64,000 bases of DNA from Bradyrhizobium frederickii (GCF_004570865.1 NZ_SPQS01000001.1:248001-312000); one strand, 5' to 3'. Shown: positions 1 through 8,094, numbered from the stretch's first letter. Translations and numbers: made by a program. Notes: generated by a model not told the origin, from the letters alone.

Positions 1-11
1 GGGGCCCGCGC

Positions 12-812
12 ATGAGCGAGATGTCAATGAATACGGCCAGCGGTGCCGATGGCGCAGCGGCGCAGCCGCAGCTTCGTGAGGTGCCAGCGGTTCGCATGGA
101 GGCCGTCTACAAGCATTATGGCGATTTCACCGCGTTGAACGAGGTCGATCTCAAGGTCGCCAGGGGCGAGAAGATCGTGGTCTGCGGTCCCTCCGGTTCG
201 GGCAAGTCGACGCTCATTCGCTGCATCAACCATATCGAGAAGCACGATGAGGGCCTGATCTACGTCAATGGCATCGAGCTCGATCATCAGCGCAAGAACA
301 TCGACGCGGTCAGACGCGACACCGGCATGGTGTTCCAGAGCTTTAATCTGTTTCCGCATATGACGGTGCTGGAGAACTGCATCCTGGCGCCGATGACCGT
401 GAGTGGGATGAGCGAGGCGGAGGCAAAGGACCTCGCCATGCATTTCCTCACCAAGGTCCGGATTCCCGACCAGGCCGAGAAATTCCCCGGGCAGCTCTCG
501 GGTGGCCAGCAGCAGCGCGTCGCCATCGCACGCGCGCTGTGCATGCGGCCGAAGATCATGCTGTTCGACGAGCCGACCTCCGCGCTCGACCCCGAGATGG
601 TCAAGGAAGTGCTGGAGACCATGAAGAAGCTGGCGGAAGAGGGCATGACCATGTTGTGCGTGACCCACGAGATGGGCTTTGCCCGCGAGGTCGCCGACCG
701 CATCGTGTTCATGAACGAAGGGAAGGTGGTCGAGCAGGCCGCGCCGGAGGAGTTCTTCAAGAATCCAAAGTCCGAGCGTGCCAGGACCTTCCTCGACCAG
801 ATCATCCACTAG
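12..812 (+). CDS. Polar amino-acid ABC transporter ATP-binding protein
   Basis: This 266-residue ATPase would power uptake of a polar amino acid from the cytoplasmic face of the inner membrane. After a disordered, Ala-rich N-terminus of about 28 residues come the Walker A motif GPSGSGKST, the Q-loop region MVFQSFNLFPH, the signature LSGGQQQRVAIARAL, the Walker B LMLFDEPTSALD-type segment and the switch histidine in CVTHEMG. These are typical of the GlnQ/AapP/HisP branch. Its permease and binding-protein partners presumably lie left of the window. The DapA-family gene starts six bases after its stop, so the two are probably one operon. Several in-frame ATGs lie near the start (12, 21, 27), so the exact start is uncertain. 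The substrate cannot be told from sequence. Confidence 0.9.
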   Translation: MSEMSMNTASGADGAAAQPQLREVPAVRMEAVYKHYGDFTALNEVDLKVARGEKIVVCGPSGSGKSTLIRCINHIEKHDEGLIYVNGIELDHQRKNIDAVRRDTGMVFQSFNLFPHMTVLENCILAPMTVSGMSEAEAKDLAMHFLTKVRIPDQAEKFPGQLSGGQQQRVAIARALCMRPKIMLFDEPTSALDPEMVKEVLETMKKLAEEGMTMLCVTHEMGFAREVADRIVFMNEGKVVEQAAPEEFFKNPKSERARTFLDQIIH

Positions 813-818
813 GTAGCG

Positions 819-1757
819 ATGTCGGGGTTGCAGACATTCGGCGATCGCCTGCGCGGCATCCATGCCGCCACAATCGTGCCGATGACGCCCGATTTTGCGA
901 TTGACGATGCGAAGCTCGTAGCGCATCTCGCTTCGGTCGCGTCCACGCCGGGCATCAATGGGCTCCTGGTCAACGGCCACGCCGGGGAGAATTTTGTGCT
1001 GTCGCTGGCCGAGAAACGGCGCGTGGTGGAGCTGGCGCGTGAGCACGCGCCGAAGAACTGCCTGATCGTCTCCGGCGTCAATCACGAATCCAGCCTGGAG
1101 GCCGCGCGCGAGGCGACCGCACTGGAACAGGCCGGCGCCGACGGGCTTCTTGTGTTTCCTCCGAACAGCTGGGCGCTCGGTCATTCCGACGACTGTGTCA
1201 TCGAGCATCACCGCCATATCCGCGATGCCACGACCGTGCCGTTGATGCTCTACGCCGCGCCCGTTGGTGCGGGGGCCATGGCTTATGTGCCGTCGCTGCT
1301 GGAACGGCTCGTCGCGGATTCTCGCTTTGTCGCGATCAAGGAGGGCAGTTGGGAGGTCGCAACTTATGAGCAGAACCTGAGGCTGATCCGCAAGCTACGC
1401 CCTGAGTTCGTCGTGCTTGGCTCCGGCGACGAGCATTTGCTGACGAGCTATCTCGTCGGCTCGGCCGGTAGCCAAGTCAGCCTTGCCTGCGTCGTGCCGG
1501 AGCTTGTCGTTACTCTCTGGAACGCGGCGGAGGCCGGCGACTGGGAGCAGGCGCGTGCGGCGCACGCGAAGCTTTATCCGCTTGCGGTCGCGATCTACCG
1601 CGATGCGCCCGGGGGACGGGCAACAGTGCGGCTCAAGGCCTGCCTGAAGCTGCTCGCGCGTCTTTCATGCGATGCAGTACGACCGCCGCAGCCACCGGTG
1701 ACACCAGGCGAGTTGCAGGCGCTCCAACAGGCACTGCGGATCGCCGGAGCGCTCTAG
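819..1757 (+). CDS. Dihydrodipicolinate synthase/N-acetylneuraminate lyase (DapA) family protein
   Basis: This 312-residue class I aldolase-type TIM barrel would form a Schiff base with a 2-keto acid. The Schiff-base lysine is seen in RFVAIKEGS, the conserved tyrosine in LMLYAAP, and the substrate loop GHAGE replaces the GTTGE typical of true DapA. That substitution and the linkage to an amino-acid transporter (six-base gap) argue for a catabolic lyase or synthase rather than lysine biosynthesis. The C-terminal region is complete. Specificity is unknown; keto-deoxy sugar acid dehydratase or hydroxyproline-type activities are equally possible. Confidence 0.82.
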   Translation: MSGLQTFGDRLRGIHAATIVPMTPDFAIDDAKLVAHLASVASTPGINGLLVNGHAGENFVLSLAEKRRVVELAREHAPKNCLIVSGVNHESSLEAAREATALEQAGADGLLVFPPNSWALGHSDDCVIEHHRHIRDATTVPLMLYAAPVGAGAMAYVPSLLERLVADSRFVAIKEGSWEVATYEQNLRLIRKLRPEFVVLGSGDEHLLTSYLVGSAGSQVSLACVVPELVVTLWNAAEAGDWEQARAAHAKLYPLAVAIYRDAPGGRATVRLKACLKLLARLSCDAVRPPQPPVTPGELQALQQALRIAGAL

Positions 1758-2009
1758 GCCTCGGCGGGCAACCTCGACGCCGGCGTTGACCTGTTGATCG
1801 CAAACGAAACGGTCACGTCCGAGCAGTTCGCGCCATTGCTCGGCAAGCGCAGCGGAGAAAGCAAGCCGGTCGCCGCGTGACGGCGCCAGGCGCCGTGATC
1901 GCGCAGCTTGGTCTGCGCTGTCAGATGACATGCGACGGCATCAAGCCCCTGTCATGATACCGCCAGAACAGGCGGGCGCTTCTGGGACCCCTGCCTGATT
2001 TTTCCAGGT

Positions 2010-2050
2010 TTGATCCGGGTCAAGATTTGACCCCGCTGGCTCATTATGAT
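2010..2050 (+). promoter_or_regulatory. Strong candidate FixK/FNR class II promoter
   Basis: The 14-mer at 2010-2023 (TTGATCCGGGTCAA) differs from the ideal TTGATCCGGATCAA FixK/FNR site at one base. A TATGAT hexamer at 2045-2050 lies 31 bases downstream, centre to centre. That is the geometry of a class II site centred near -41.5. An overlapping inverted repeat, GGGTCAA-GAT-TTGACCC, occupies 2017-2033. Transcription would run rightward into the broken DUF6894-like gene at 2154 and then antisense to ubiX. The site is read directly; FixK binding is inferred. Confidence 0.65.
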
Positions 2051-2153
2051 GCGGTTTTCCAGGTCGCTGCGGCCGCCCCCGAGCCTCGGCAGCTCCCATT
2101 TTTCCGGGACGATGACGTCAACCGAGCCGCGTGTGGAACGCGGAAATGAGTTC

Positions 2154-2312
2154 ATGCCCACATACTATTTCGACATGAAGGACGGCGTGCCCGTCCGGGA
2201 TAGATCCGGACTGGACCTTGTCAGCGACGGTGCCGCCATCGCGCACAGCAAGAACCTGGCCGACCGGATCCGCCGGGAGAAGCCGAAGGGCCATCCCGAC
2301 CTTCGCATCATG
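2154..2312 (+). pseudogene. DUF6894-like small protein gene, 3' end lost
   Basis: The reading frame opens MPTYYFDMKDG and continues for about 53 residues to DLRI. The start and spacing resemble the short DUF6894-type proteins common in Bradyrhizobium, which normally run to about 65-85 residues. After DLRI the frame does not continue the family. It reads on to 2564 as the exact antisense of ubiX, so the natural 3' end seems to be missing. The break (2306-2314) coincides with the point where the convergent ubiX loses its own family sequence, pointing to one deletion event. The family assignment is from memory of the family pattern and is moderately sure. Confidence 0.5.
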
Positions 2313-2767
2313 GGCGGGGCAATGATCGCGCCGATCTCGGTTGCCTGCAGCATGCTGCGCAAATGGCCGAGATGCAGCGGGCTCTCGCGGACCAGCAACA
2401 CCAGCGGGCGCCGCTCCTTGAGCTGCACGTCGGCCGCGCGCGTCAGGAGGTTGTCGAGCTGCCCCCAGGCGATGGCCGAGAGCGTACGGATCGAGCAGGG
2501 GGCGACGATCATGCCCGCGACCGGATACGAGCCGCTGGCGATCGCGGCGCCGACGTCCGAATGAGGATGATGGCGGAAGGCGATCGCGCGCAGCCGCGCC
2601 AGCGCATCGCTCCCCACTTCCTCGCTCAGCGTACGCTCGGCCGCGGGCGAGACCACGAGGTGCACCGCATAGTGCGGATTGTCCGCCAGCAGCTCGACGA
2701 TACGCATGCCGATCGCGGCGCCCGAGGCGCCGCTGATGCCGACGATGAGGCCTTGCCGCTTGCTCAT
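2165..2767 (-). CDS. ubiX: UbiX-type flavin prenyltransferase, C-terminus apparently replaced
   Basis: UbiX makes prenylated FMN from FMN and dimethylallyl phosphate for UbiD. Residues 1-152 match the family: the FMN-binding GISGASGAAIGMRIVELL start, the IVAPCSIRTLSAIAWG segment, and the LLVRESPLHLGHLRSML active-site stretch. After GAIIAPP (residue 152) a normal enzyme continues to about 190-205 residues with phosphate-binding Tyr and Arg. Here a 48-residue tail, antisense to the DUF6894-like gene, follows instead. The enzyme may therefore be inactive. The start codon overlaps the ubiD stop (ATGA at 2764-2767), so the two are co-translated. Another intact ubiX may exist elsewhere in the genome. 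Confidence 0.75.
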   Translation of the reverse strand: MSKRQGLIVGISGASGAAIGMRIVELLADNPHYAVHLVVSPAAERTLSEEVGSDALARLRAIAFRHHPHSDVGAAIASGSYPVAGMIVAPCSIRTLSAIAWGQLDNLLTRAADVQLKERRPLVLLVRESPLHLGHLRSMLQATEIGAIIAPPMMRRSGWPFGFSRRIRSARFLLCAMAAPSLTRSSPDLSRTGTPSFMSK

Positions 2768-4317
2768 GTGAGAACCGGCGCGCGCACGGGCATGCCGGAA
2801 AGGCCGAGATTCGACCACATCGCATCGACACGGGCGATCACGGCGGGATCCATGGTCAGCGGAACGCCCCATTCGCGATCCATCTCGGGGGGAATCTTGG
2901 TAGTGGCGTCGATGCCGAGCTTGCCGCCGAGCCCCGATTTCGGCGAGGCGAAGTCGAGATAGTCGATCGGCGTATCGGTCAGGGTCACGAGATCGCGCGA
3001 GGCGTCGCTGCGCGTCGAGACCGCCCACATCACGGCCTGCCAGTCGCGGACGTCGATGTCGTCGTCGACCACGATCAGGAGCTTGGTGTAGCTGAACTGC
3101 GGCAGGATCGACCACAGGCCGAGCATCAGCCGCCGCGCCTGGCCGGGATAGCGCTTCTTGATCGCCGCGACCGCGATGCGATAGGAGCAGGCCTCCGGCG
3201 GCAGCCAGCAGTCGGTCACCTCGGGGAATTGCTGACGGATCAGCGGCACGAACAGGCGATTGAGCGCCTCGCCGATCCGCGACGGCTCGTCCGGCGCCCG
3301 GCCCGTGAAGGTCGAGAGATAGACGGGCTGCCGCCTGTTGGTGATCGCGGTCACGCGCATCACGGGAAATTCCTCGACGGAATTGTAATACCCGGTGTGA
3401 TCGCCATACGGACCCTCGGGCGCGGTCTCGGTGGCGGAGACGAAGCCCTCGATGACGATTTCGGCCTCGGCCGGGATCGCGAGCGGGACGGTGAGGCATG
3501 GCGCGAGGTCGGGCCGTTCGCCGCGCAGGATTCCGGCGAAGCGCAGCTCCGACATGGTCTCGGGCAGCGGCAGCACCGCGGCCAGGATGGTGGCTGGATC
3601 GGCTCCGATGACGATCGCGACCGGCATATCGCGCCCGACCGCCTTCCATTGCTGGTGATGGCGGGCGCCGCCGCGATGCGCAAGCCAGCGGATGATGGCG
3701 CGGTCGCGACCGAGCACCTGCATGCGGTAGACGCCCACATTCTCCTCCTGGTCGGCCGTGGCGGAGTCCGGCGGCACGGTGATCACGAGCGGCCAGGTGA
3801 TCAGCGGCGCCGGCTCGCCGGGCCAGCAGATCTGCACCGGCAATCTCGCGAGATCGATGTCGGGGCCCATCGCGACGCAATCCTGCACCGGGGCAGCCGC
3901 GCGCGTGCGCGGGCGCGTCGCCAGCGCGGCGCGGGCGAGCGGAAGCTTGCCGAAGGCTTCCCTGATGCTGTTCGGCGGTCGCGGCGCGCGCAACTCGGCC
4001 ATCAGCTGGCCGAGCTCTTCAAGGCGGTCGGGCGCGATCCCCATGCCCCACGCGATCCGCTCGACCGTTCCAAACAGATTGGCGAGGAGCGGCATCTCCG
4101 AGGGGCGGCCGTCGGCCTTGACGGGCTGCTCGAACAATAATGCCGGTCCGTGTGCCCCGAGCACACGCCGGTGGATTTCCGTGATCTCGTGGACGACGGA
4201 GACCTTCTCGCGAACGCGTCGCAACTGCCCCCGGCTTTCGATGAAGCGCAGGAAGTCGGCCAGGTCGCGAAAGCGCGGCACATCACGTTGCAACTGAAGC
4301 AGCTCCCAAAAAATCAC
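2764..4317 (-). CDS. ubiD: UbiD family decarboxylase
   Basis: This 517-residue enzyme is a prenyl-FMN-dependent aromatic-acid decarboxylase, most simply 3-polyprenyl-4-hydroxybenzoate decarboxylase of ubiquinone synthesis. Family signatures include the N-terminal RDLADFLRFIESRGQLRRV, the central YGDHTGYYN segment, the PIDYLDFASP motif and the GLGGKLGIDATTK motif near the C-terminus. It is divergent from ubiTUV and overlaps ubiX by four bases. This context favours the ubiquinone role over catabolism of phenolic acids, although UbiD families are promiscuous. The annotated ATG gives about 17 residues before the usual start region; no nearer start fits better. Confidence 0.88.
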   Translation of the reverse strand: MIFWELLQLQRDVPRFRDLADFLRFIESRGQLRRVREKVSVVHEITEIHRRVLGAHGPALLFEQPVKADGRPSEMPLLANLFGTVERIAWGMGIAPDRLEELGQLMAELRAPRPPNSIREAFGKLPLARAALATRPRTRAAAPVQDCVAMGPDIDLARLPVQICWPGEPAPLITWPLVITVPPDSATADQEENVGVYRMQVLGRDRAIIRWLAHRGGARHHQQWKAVGRDMPVAIVIGADPATILAAVLPLPETMSELRFAGILRGERPDLAPCLTVPLAIPAEAEIVIEGFVSATETAPEGPYGDHTGYYNSVEEFPVMRVTAITNRRQPVYLSTFTGRAPDEPSRIGEALNRLFVPLIRQQFPEVTDCWLPPEACSYRIAVAAIKKRYPGQARRLMLGLWSILPQFSYTKLLIVVDDDIDVRDWQAVMWAVSTRSDASRDLVTLTDTPIDYLDFASPKSGLGGKLGIDATTKIPPEMDREWGVPLTMDPAVIARVDAMWSNLGLSGMPVRAPVLT

Positions 4318-4344
4318 AGCTAGCGGGCCTGTTTTTGGTCTTCA

Positions 4345-4358
4345 TTGTTCCGGCTCAA
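4345..4358. promoter_or_regulatory. FixK/FNR-like box between ubiD and ubiT
   Basis: The sequence TTGTTCCGGCTCAA matches the FNR/FixK palindrome TTGAT-N4-ATCAA at eight of ten fixed positions, including TTG and TCAA on either side of the CCGG core. It lies in the 76-bp divergent gap. Its centre is about 42 bases before the ubiT ATG and 34 before the ubiD ATG. For class II activation either a leaderless transcript or a later ubiT start would be needed. Low-oxygen control of this cluster would fit its biochemistry. Confidence 0.45.
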
Positions 4359-4393
4359 ATACAGCGGCGTGCAATCCGTCCAGATGTGACGCC

Positions 4394-4939
4394 ATGAATG
4401 ACCCGTCCGCCGCATCGTCCGGCCCGTTGCCGACGATTCCGCCGCTTGTCGCATTGGCCATGCGTCCGCTGCCTCTGCTGCCGTTGCAGCTCGCTCTCGG
4501 CGCTGTCCTGCGGGGCATCCACCGGCGCAACCCTGCAATATTCGACCGGCTGGGCGCGCACGCCCGCGCGCGGTTCGGCATCAGGCCGATCGATCTGCCC
4601 TTTGCCTTCGTGGTCGAGGCGAAGCCGCCGCGCCTGTCCGTCGTGCGCGAGCTGCCGAAGGGTCTGGATGCGCGCATCTCGGCCTCGCTCGCCAATCTGC
4701 TGGCCCTGCTCGAGGGCAGGGTCGATGGCGATGCCTTGATGTTCTCGCGCGAGCTCGTGGTCGAGGGCGATGTCGAGGCGGTGCTGGCGCTGCGCAATGC
4801 GATCGACGACGCCCAGCTCGATCTCGCCATTGAACTGTCCTCGCTGTTCGGCCCGCTGGGCGCGCCGGCGCGGCGCGCCTTCGAGGCCGCCCGGGGTCAC
4901 GTGATCGGCTCATCGGGGCAAAGCGAGCAATCGAGATGA
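4394..4939 (+). CDS. ubiT: UbiT, SCP2-domain ubiquinone accessory protein
   Basis: This 181-residue SCP2-like lipid-binding protein is the expected accessory factor for oxygen-independent ubiquinone synthesis. It would bind polyprenyl intermediates. After a Pro/Leu-rich N-terminus the SCP2 fold is suggested by the LSVVRELPKGLDARISASL strand-helix region and the DALMFSRELVVEGDVEAVLALRN motif, which matches the FFQRRLVIEGDTELGL-type signature of UbiT. It overlaps ubiU by four bases (ATGA at 4936). Together with ubiU and ubiV the identity is well supported. Confidence 0.85.
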   Translation: MNDPSAASSGPLPTIPPLVALAMRPLPLLPLQLALGAVLRGIHRRNPAIFDRLGAHARARFGIRPIDLPFAFVVEAKPPRLSVVRELPKGLDARISASLANLLALLEGRVDGDALMFSRELVVEGDVEAVLALRNAIDDAQLDLAIELSSLFGPLGAPARRAFEAARGHVIGSSGQSEQSR

Positions 4940-5916
4940 TGGAACTGATCTGTCCCGCCGGGACGCCGGCGGCGCTGAAGAGCGCCATCGATGCCGGCGC
5001 CGACGCGATCTATTGCGGCTTCAACGACGAGACCAACGCGCGCAACTTTCCGGGGCTGAATTTCAGCCGCGACGAGCTGCGTAAGGCAATCGCGCTGGCG
5101 CATGGTCGCGGCGCGAAGATCCTGGTGGCCATCAACACCTTTCCGCGCGCCGCCGCCGTCGACATCTGGCATCGCGCCGTGGACGATGCGGTGAGTGCTG
5201 GAGCCGATGCACTGATCCTCGCCGACATCGGGTTGATGGACTACACGGCGCGGCGCCATCCGAACCAGCGTTTGCACGTCTCGGTTCAGGCCGCGGCCGC
5301 GAATCCGGATGCCATCGCCTTCTATGCCGAAAATTTCGGGGCGCGGCGCGTCGTGCTGCCGCGTGTCCTGAGCGTGCCGGAGATCGCCGAGATCACCCGG
5401 GAGTCGGCCTGCGAGACCGAGGTCTTCGTGTTCGGCGGCCTCTGCGTGATGGCCGAGGGGCGCTGCTCGCTGTCGTCCTATGCCACCGGCAAATCGCCGA
5501 ACATGCAGGGCGTCTGCTCGCCGCCGAGCCATGTGACCTACGAACAGACCGCGGAGGGGACCAAGTCCAGCCTCGGCGGCTTCACCATCAACCGGTTCGG
5601 GACGAGCGAGCCCGCCGGCTATCCGACGCTGTGCAAGGGCCGTTTTTCGACCGCACAGGGCGCTGGTTACATTTTCGAAGATCCCGTCAGCCTGGACGCC
5701 ACGACCCTGCTCAGGGGTTTGCGCGATGCCGGCGTGACCGCGCTCAAGATCGAGGGCCGCCAGCGCGGCCGCGCCTATGTCGAAAGCGTGGTGCGCCATT
5801 TCCGCCATGCGCTTGCGGCGCTCGAGAGCGGCAGCGAGACGGACATTGCGGGCCTGAAGCCGTTCACCGAAGGACAGGCCTCCACGCTCGGCGCCTATCG
5901 CAAGACCTGGCGTTGA
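4936..5916 (+). CDS. ubiU: UbiU, U32-family [4Fe-4S] ubiquinone hydroxylation subunit
   Basis: UbiU (326 residues) pairs with UbiV to hydroxylate the ubiquinone ring without oxygen. It starts MELICPAGTPAALKSAIDAGADAIY, typical of peptidase-U32 family proteins. The four cluster cysteines are visible in GGLC, EGRCSLSS, GVCSPPS and LCKGRF. The signature FGGLCVMAEGRCSLSSY is nearly that of Escherichia coli UbiU. It overlaps ubiT upstream by four bases and is followed 26 bases later by ubiV, giving a compact operon. Confidence 0.92.
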   Translation: MMELICPAGTPAALKSAIDAGADAIYCGFNDETNARNFPGLNFSRDELRKAIALAHGRGAKILVAINTFPRAAAVDIWHRAVDDAVSAGADALILADIGLMDYTARRHPNQRLHVSVQAAAANPDAIAFYAENFGARRVVLPRVLSVPEIAEITRESACETEVFVFGGLCVMAEGRCSLSSYATGKSPNMQGVCSPPSHVTYEQTAEGTKSSLGGFTINRFGTSEPAGYPTLCKGRFSTAQGAGYIFEDPVSLDATTLLRGLRDAGVTALKIEGRQRGRAYVESVVRHFRHALAALESGSETDIAGLKPFTEGQASTLGAYRKTWR

Positions 5917-5942
5917 TCTTCTCGAATATGTGAGATCCAGCG

Positions 5943-6878
5943 ATGCAGCTCAGCCTCGGTCCAGTTCTGTACAATTGGGCGCCGGAACGCTGGCGCGACT
6001 TCTATTTCCGTATCGCCGACGAAGCGCCGGTCGACGTCGTATCGGTCGGCGAGGTCGTCTGCTCGAAACGGTCGCCGTTCATCGCCGACCACATCCCGGC
6101 CGTGGTCGAACGGCTGCAGAAGGCAGGCAAGCAGGTGCTGCTGGGCTCGCTGATCCTGGTCTCGCTGCGGCGCGAGCGCCGCCAGACCGAAGAGCTCGCT
6201 TCGGCCGAAGGCGTGCTGGTCGAGGTGAACGATCTGACCTGTCTCAGGGCGCTCGCAGGCCGGCCGCATGCCATCGGGCCCTTCGTCAACATCTACAACG
6301 AGGCGAGCGCGGCCTTTCACGCCGCGCAGGGGGCGGAGCGCATCTGCCTGCCGCCCGAGTTGCCGCTGGTCTCGGTGGCGGCGATCGCGAAGGCCGTTCC
6401 CGATGTCACGATCGAGCTGTTCGCGTTCGGCAGGGTGCCGCTGGCGATCTCCGCCCGCTGCTATCATGCGCGCCTTCACAAGCTCGCCAAGGATAATTGC
6501 CGCTTCGTCTGTGAGAAGGATCCGGATGGTCTGATTCTGAACACGCTGGAGCAGCAGGATTTTCTGACCATCAACGGCGTGCAGACCCTGTCTCACACCT
6601 GCGCCAATCTGCTTGGGGAGGCCGGCCTGTTGCGCGAGAGCAATGTCGGCTCGCTGCGCCTGTCGCCGCAGGATTGCGACATGGTCGCCGTCGCCAGGAC
6701 CTTTCGCGACGTGCTCGACGGTCGCGACGATGTCGACGGCGGCAACCGCCGGCTTGCGGCGGCCTATCCTGGTGTGCCGTTTTCGAATGGGTTCCTGTGG
6801 GCGGAGCCGGGTCACCTCTATCGTCAGGCCCGATCGGGGGATGCGCACGGCCCGGTGTCGCAGATCGGGGCCGTCTAA
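5943..6878 (+). CDS. ubiV: UbiV, U32-family [4Fe-4S] ubiquinone hydroxylation subunit
   Basis: UbiV (311 residues) is the partner of UbiU in oxygen-independent ring hydroxylation. The N-terminus LSLGPVLYNWAPERW matches the family. Cysteine 40 lies in VVCSKRSPF, and three more in ARCYHARLHKLAKDNCRFVC form the cluster site with a C-x3-C pair. The LTINGVQTLSH stretch is also characteristic. It is the last gene of ubiTUV. The 111 bases to the next gene contain an EcfG-type promoter, so the next gene is a separate unit. Confidence 0.92.
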   Translation: MQLSLGPVLYNWAPERWRDFYFRIADEAPVDVVSVGEVVCSKRSPFIADHIPAVVERLQKAGKQVLLGSLILVSLRRERRQTEELASAEGVLVEVNDLTCLRALAGRPHAIGPFVNIYNEASAAFHAAQGAERICLPPELPLVSVAAIAKAVPDVTIELFAFGRVPLAISARCYHARLHKLAKDNCRFVCEKDPDGLILNTLEQQDFLTINGVQTLSHTCANLLGEAGLLRESNVGSLRLSPQDCDMVAVARTFRDVLDGRDDVDGGNRRLAAAYPGVPFSNGFLWAEPGHLYRQARSGDAHGPVSQIGAV

Positions 6879-6936
6879 TCCGGATAGAGCTAGGGCTTCG
6901 TCCGGATAATCCCAGGAAATCGCCAGGAAATCGCCA

Positions 6937-6961
6937 GGAACAGTTTCGGCGGCGCTCCGTT
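6937..6961 (+). promoter_or_regulatory. EcfG-type general stress promoter
   Basis: GGAAC at 6937-6941 is separated by 16 bases from CGTT at 6958-6961. This matches the alphaproteobacterial EcfG/PhyR consensus GGAAC-N16/17-CGTT. The start site would fall near 6968, giving a short leader to the ATG at 6990. Two and a half copies of an 11-bp tandem repeat (CCAGGAAATCG) lie just upstream, the last forming the -35 box. Confidence 0.65.
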
Positions 6962-6989
6962 AGCGCAGCAAACTTCCCGGGAGTTGTCC

Positions 6990-7847
6990 ATGACCGATTA
7001 TCCAAAGCCTCCCTATCCACCGCAGCAGCAACCGATGCCTGGTTCGACGCGGGCGATGCGGCCTCGGCCGGACCACGGCGAGGAAAGTTACAAGGGCGCC
7101 GGACGCCTGGCCGGAAAAAAGGCGCTGATCACCGGCGGCGACAGCGGCATCGGCCGTGCGGTCGCGATCGCCTATGCGCGTGAAGGTGCCGACATCGTCA
7201 TCTCTTATCTGAACGAGGACGAGGATGCGGCCGAGGTCAAGGCGCTGGTGGAGCGGGAGAGACGCAAGGTCGTCCTGATCCCCGGCGATATCAGCAATCC
7301 CGATCACTGCCGGTCGGTCGTGCGTCGCACTGTGGAGGAGCTCGGCGGCATCGATATCCTGGTCAACAATGCGGCGCATCAGGCCACGTTCAAGGACATC
7401 GCCGACATCAGCGACGAAGAATGGCAGCGCACGTTCGCGACCAACATCCACGCCATGTTCTATCTGACCAAGGCGGCCGTCCCTCATATGCGGCCGGGCG
7501 CTGCGATCATCAACACGGCGTCGGTGAACTCGGACATGCCAAACCCAACGCTGCTGGCTTACGCCACGACCAAGGGCGCCATTCAGAATTTTACGGGTGG
7601 GCTTGCCCAGATGCTGGCCGAGAAGGGCATTCGGGTCAACGCGGTGGCCCCGGGTCCGATCTGGACGCCGCTGATCCCGTCGACCATGTCGGAGGAAAGG
7701 GTCAAGAACTTCGGCAAGCAGGTCCCGATGCAGCGCGCCGGCCAGCCGGCCGAGCTCGCAACCGCCTATGTCATGCTGGCCGATCCGCTCTCGAGCTACA
7801 CTTCGGGAGCGACGCTCGCCGTCACCGGCGGGAAGCCGTTCATCTGA
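6990..7847 (+). CDS. Short-chain dehydrogenase/reductase (YghA-like)
   Basis: This 285-residue NAD(P)-dependent oxidoreductase has a Pro-rich N-terminal extension typical of the stress-linked YghA/GsiB-type SDRs. Seen are the nucleotide motif TGGDSGIGRAVA, NNAA (VNNAAHQ), the catalytic serine in INTASVNS, and YATTK, in which Tyr and Lys are spaced as in YxxxK. The AVAPGPIWTPL motif follows. The ATG at 6990 is chosen over an upstream TTG because a GGGAG ribosome site lies six bases before it. An EcfG-type promoter precedes it, so it is probably a general-stress gene. The substrate is unknown. Confidence 0.85.
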   Translation: MTDYPKPPYPPQQQPMPGSTRAMRPRPDHGEESYKGAGRLAGKKALITGGDSGIGRAVAIAYAREGADIVISYLNEDEDAAEVKALVERERRKVVLIPGDISNPDHCRSVVRRTVEELGGIDILVNNAAHQATFKDIADISDEEWQRTFATNIHAMFYLTKAAVPHMRPGAAIINTASVNSDMPNPTLLAYATTKGAIQNFTGGLAQMLAEKGIRVNAVAPGPIWTPLIPSTMSEERVKNFGKQVPMQRAGQPAELATAYVMLADPLSSYTSGATLAVTGGKPFI

Positions 7848-7885
7848 TCGAACGCGCCTGGAGCGTGTTGAGATCTGAGCGCACG

Positions 7886-8022
7886 CCTCGTCCTTCGAGA
7901 CGACCGCTTCGCGGCCTCCTCAGGATGAAGCTAAGCAGCATTCGTGCTTGTCGAAACGATTGCCGCGCCACCCAGTCTTCATCATGAGGGCCGCCAACGG
8001 CGGGCGTCTCGAAGAATGGCCA
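7886..8022. repeat. Degenerate palindromic intergenic repeat
   Basis: The segment begins CCTCGTCCTTCGAGACG and ends CGTCTCGAAGAATGG, with CCTCAGGATGAAG and CATCATGAGG nearer the middle. The ends are approximate inverted copies. This end structure is common to a Bradyrhizobium intergenic repeat family. It fills most of the 296-base gap between the SDR gene and the convergent DUF892 gene. No coding potential is evident. Confidence 0.5.
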
Positions 8023-8094
8023 CAGGCGAGATCGCCTCATACGCACTAGCCCTGCGGCGCGCGGGGCATGTTTCGCATTCCGCTCTAGCAGGAT

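Noticed and set aside
3229-4140. Long rightward open frame opposite ubiD
   Set aside because: Arg/Asp/His-rich antisense composition with no domain. It arises from GC-rich third positions of ubiD.
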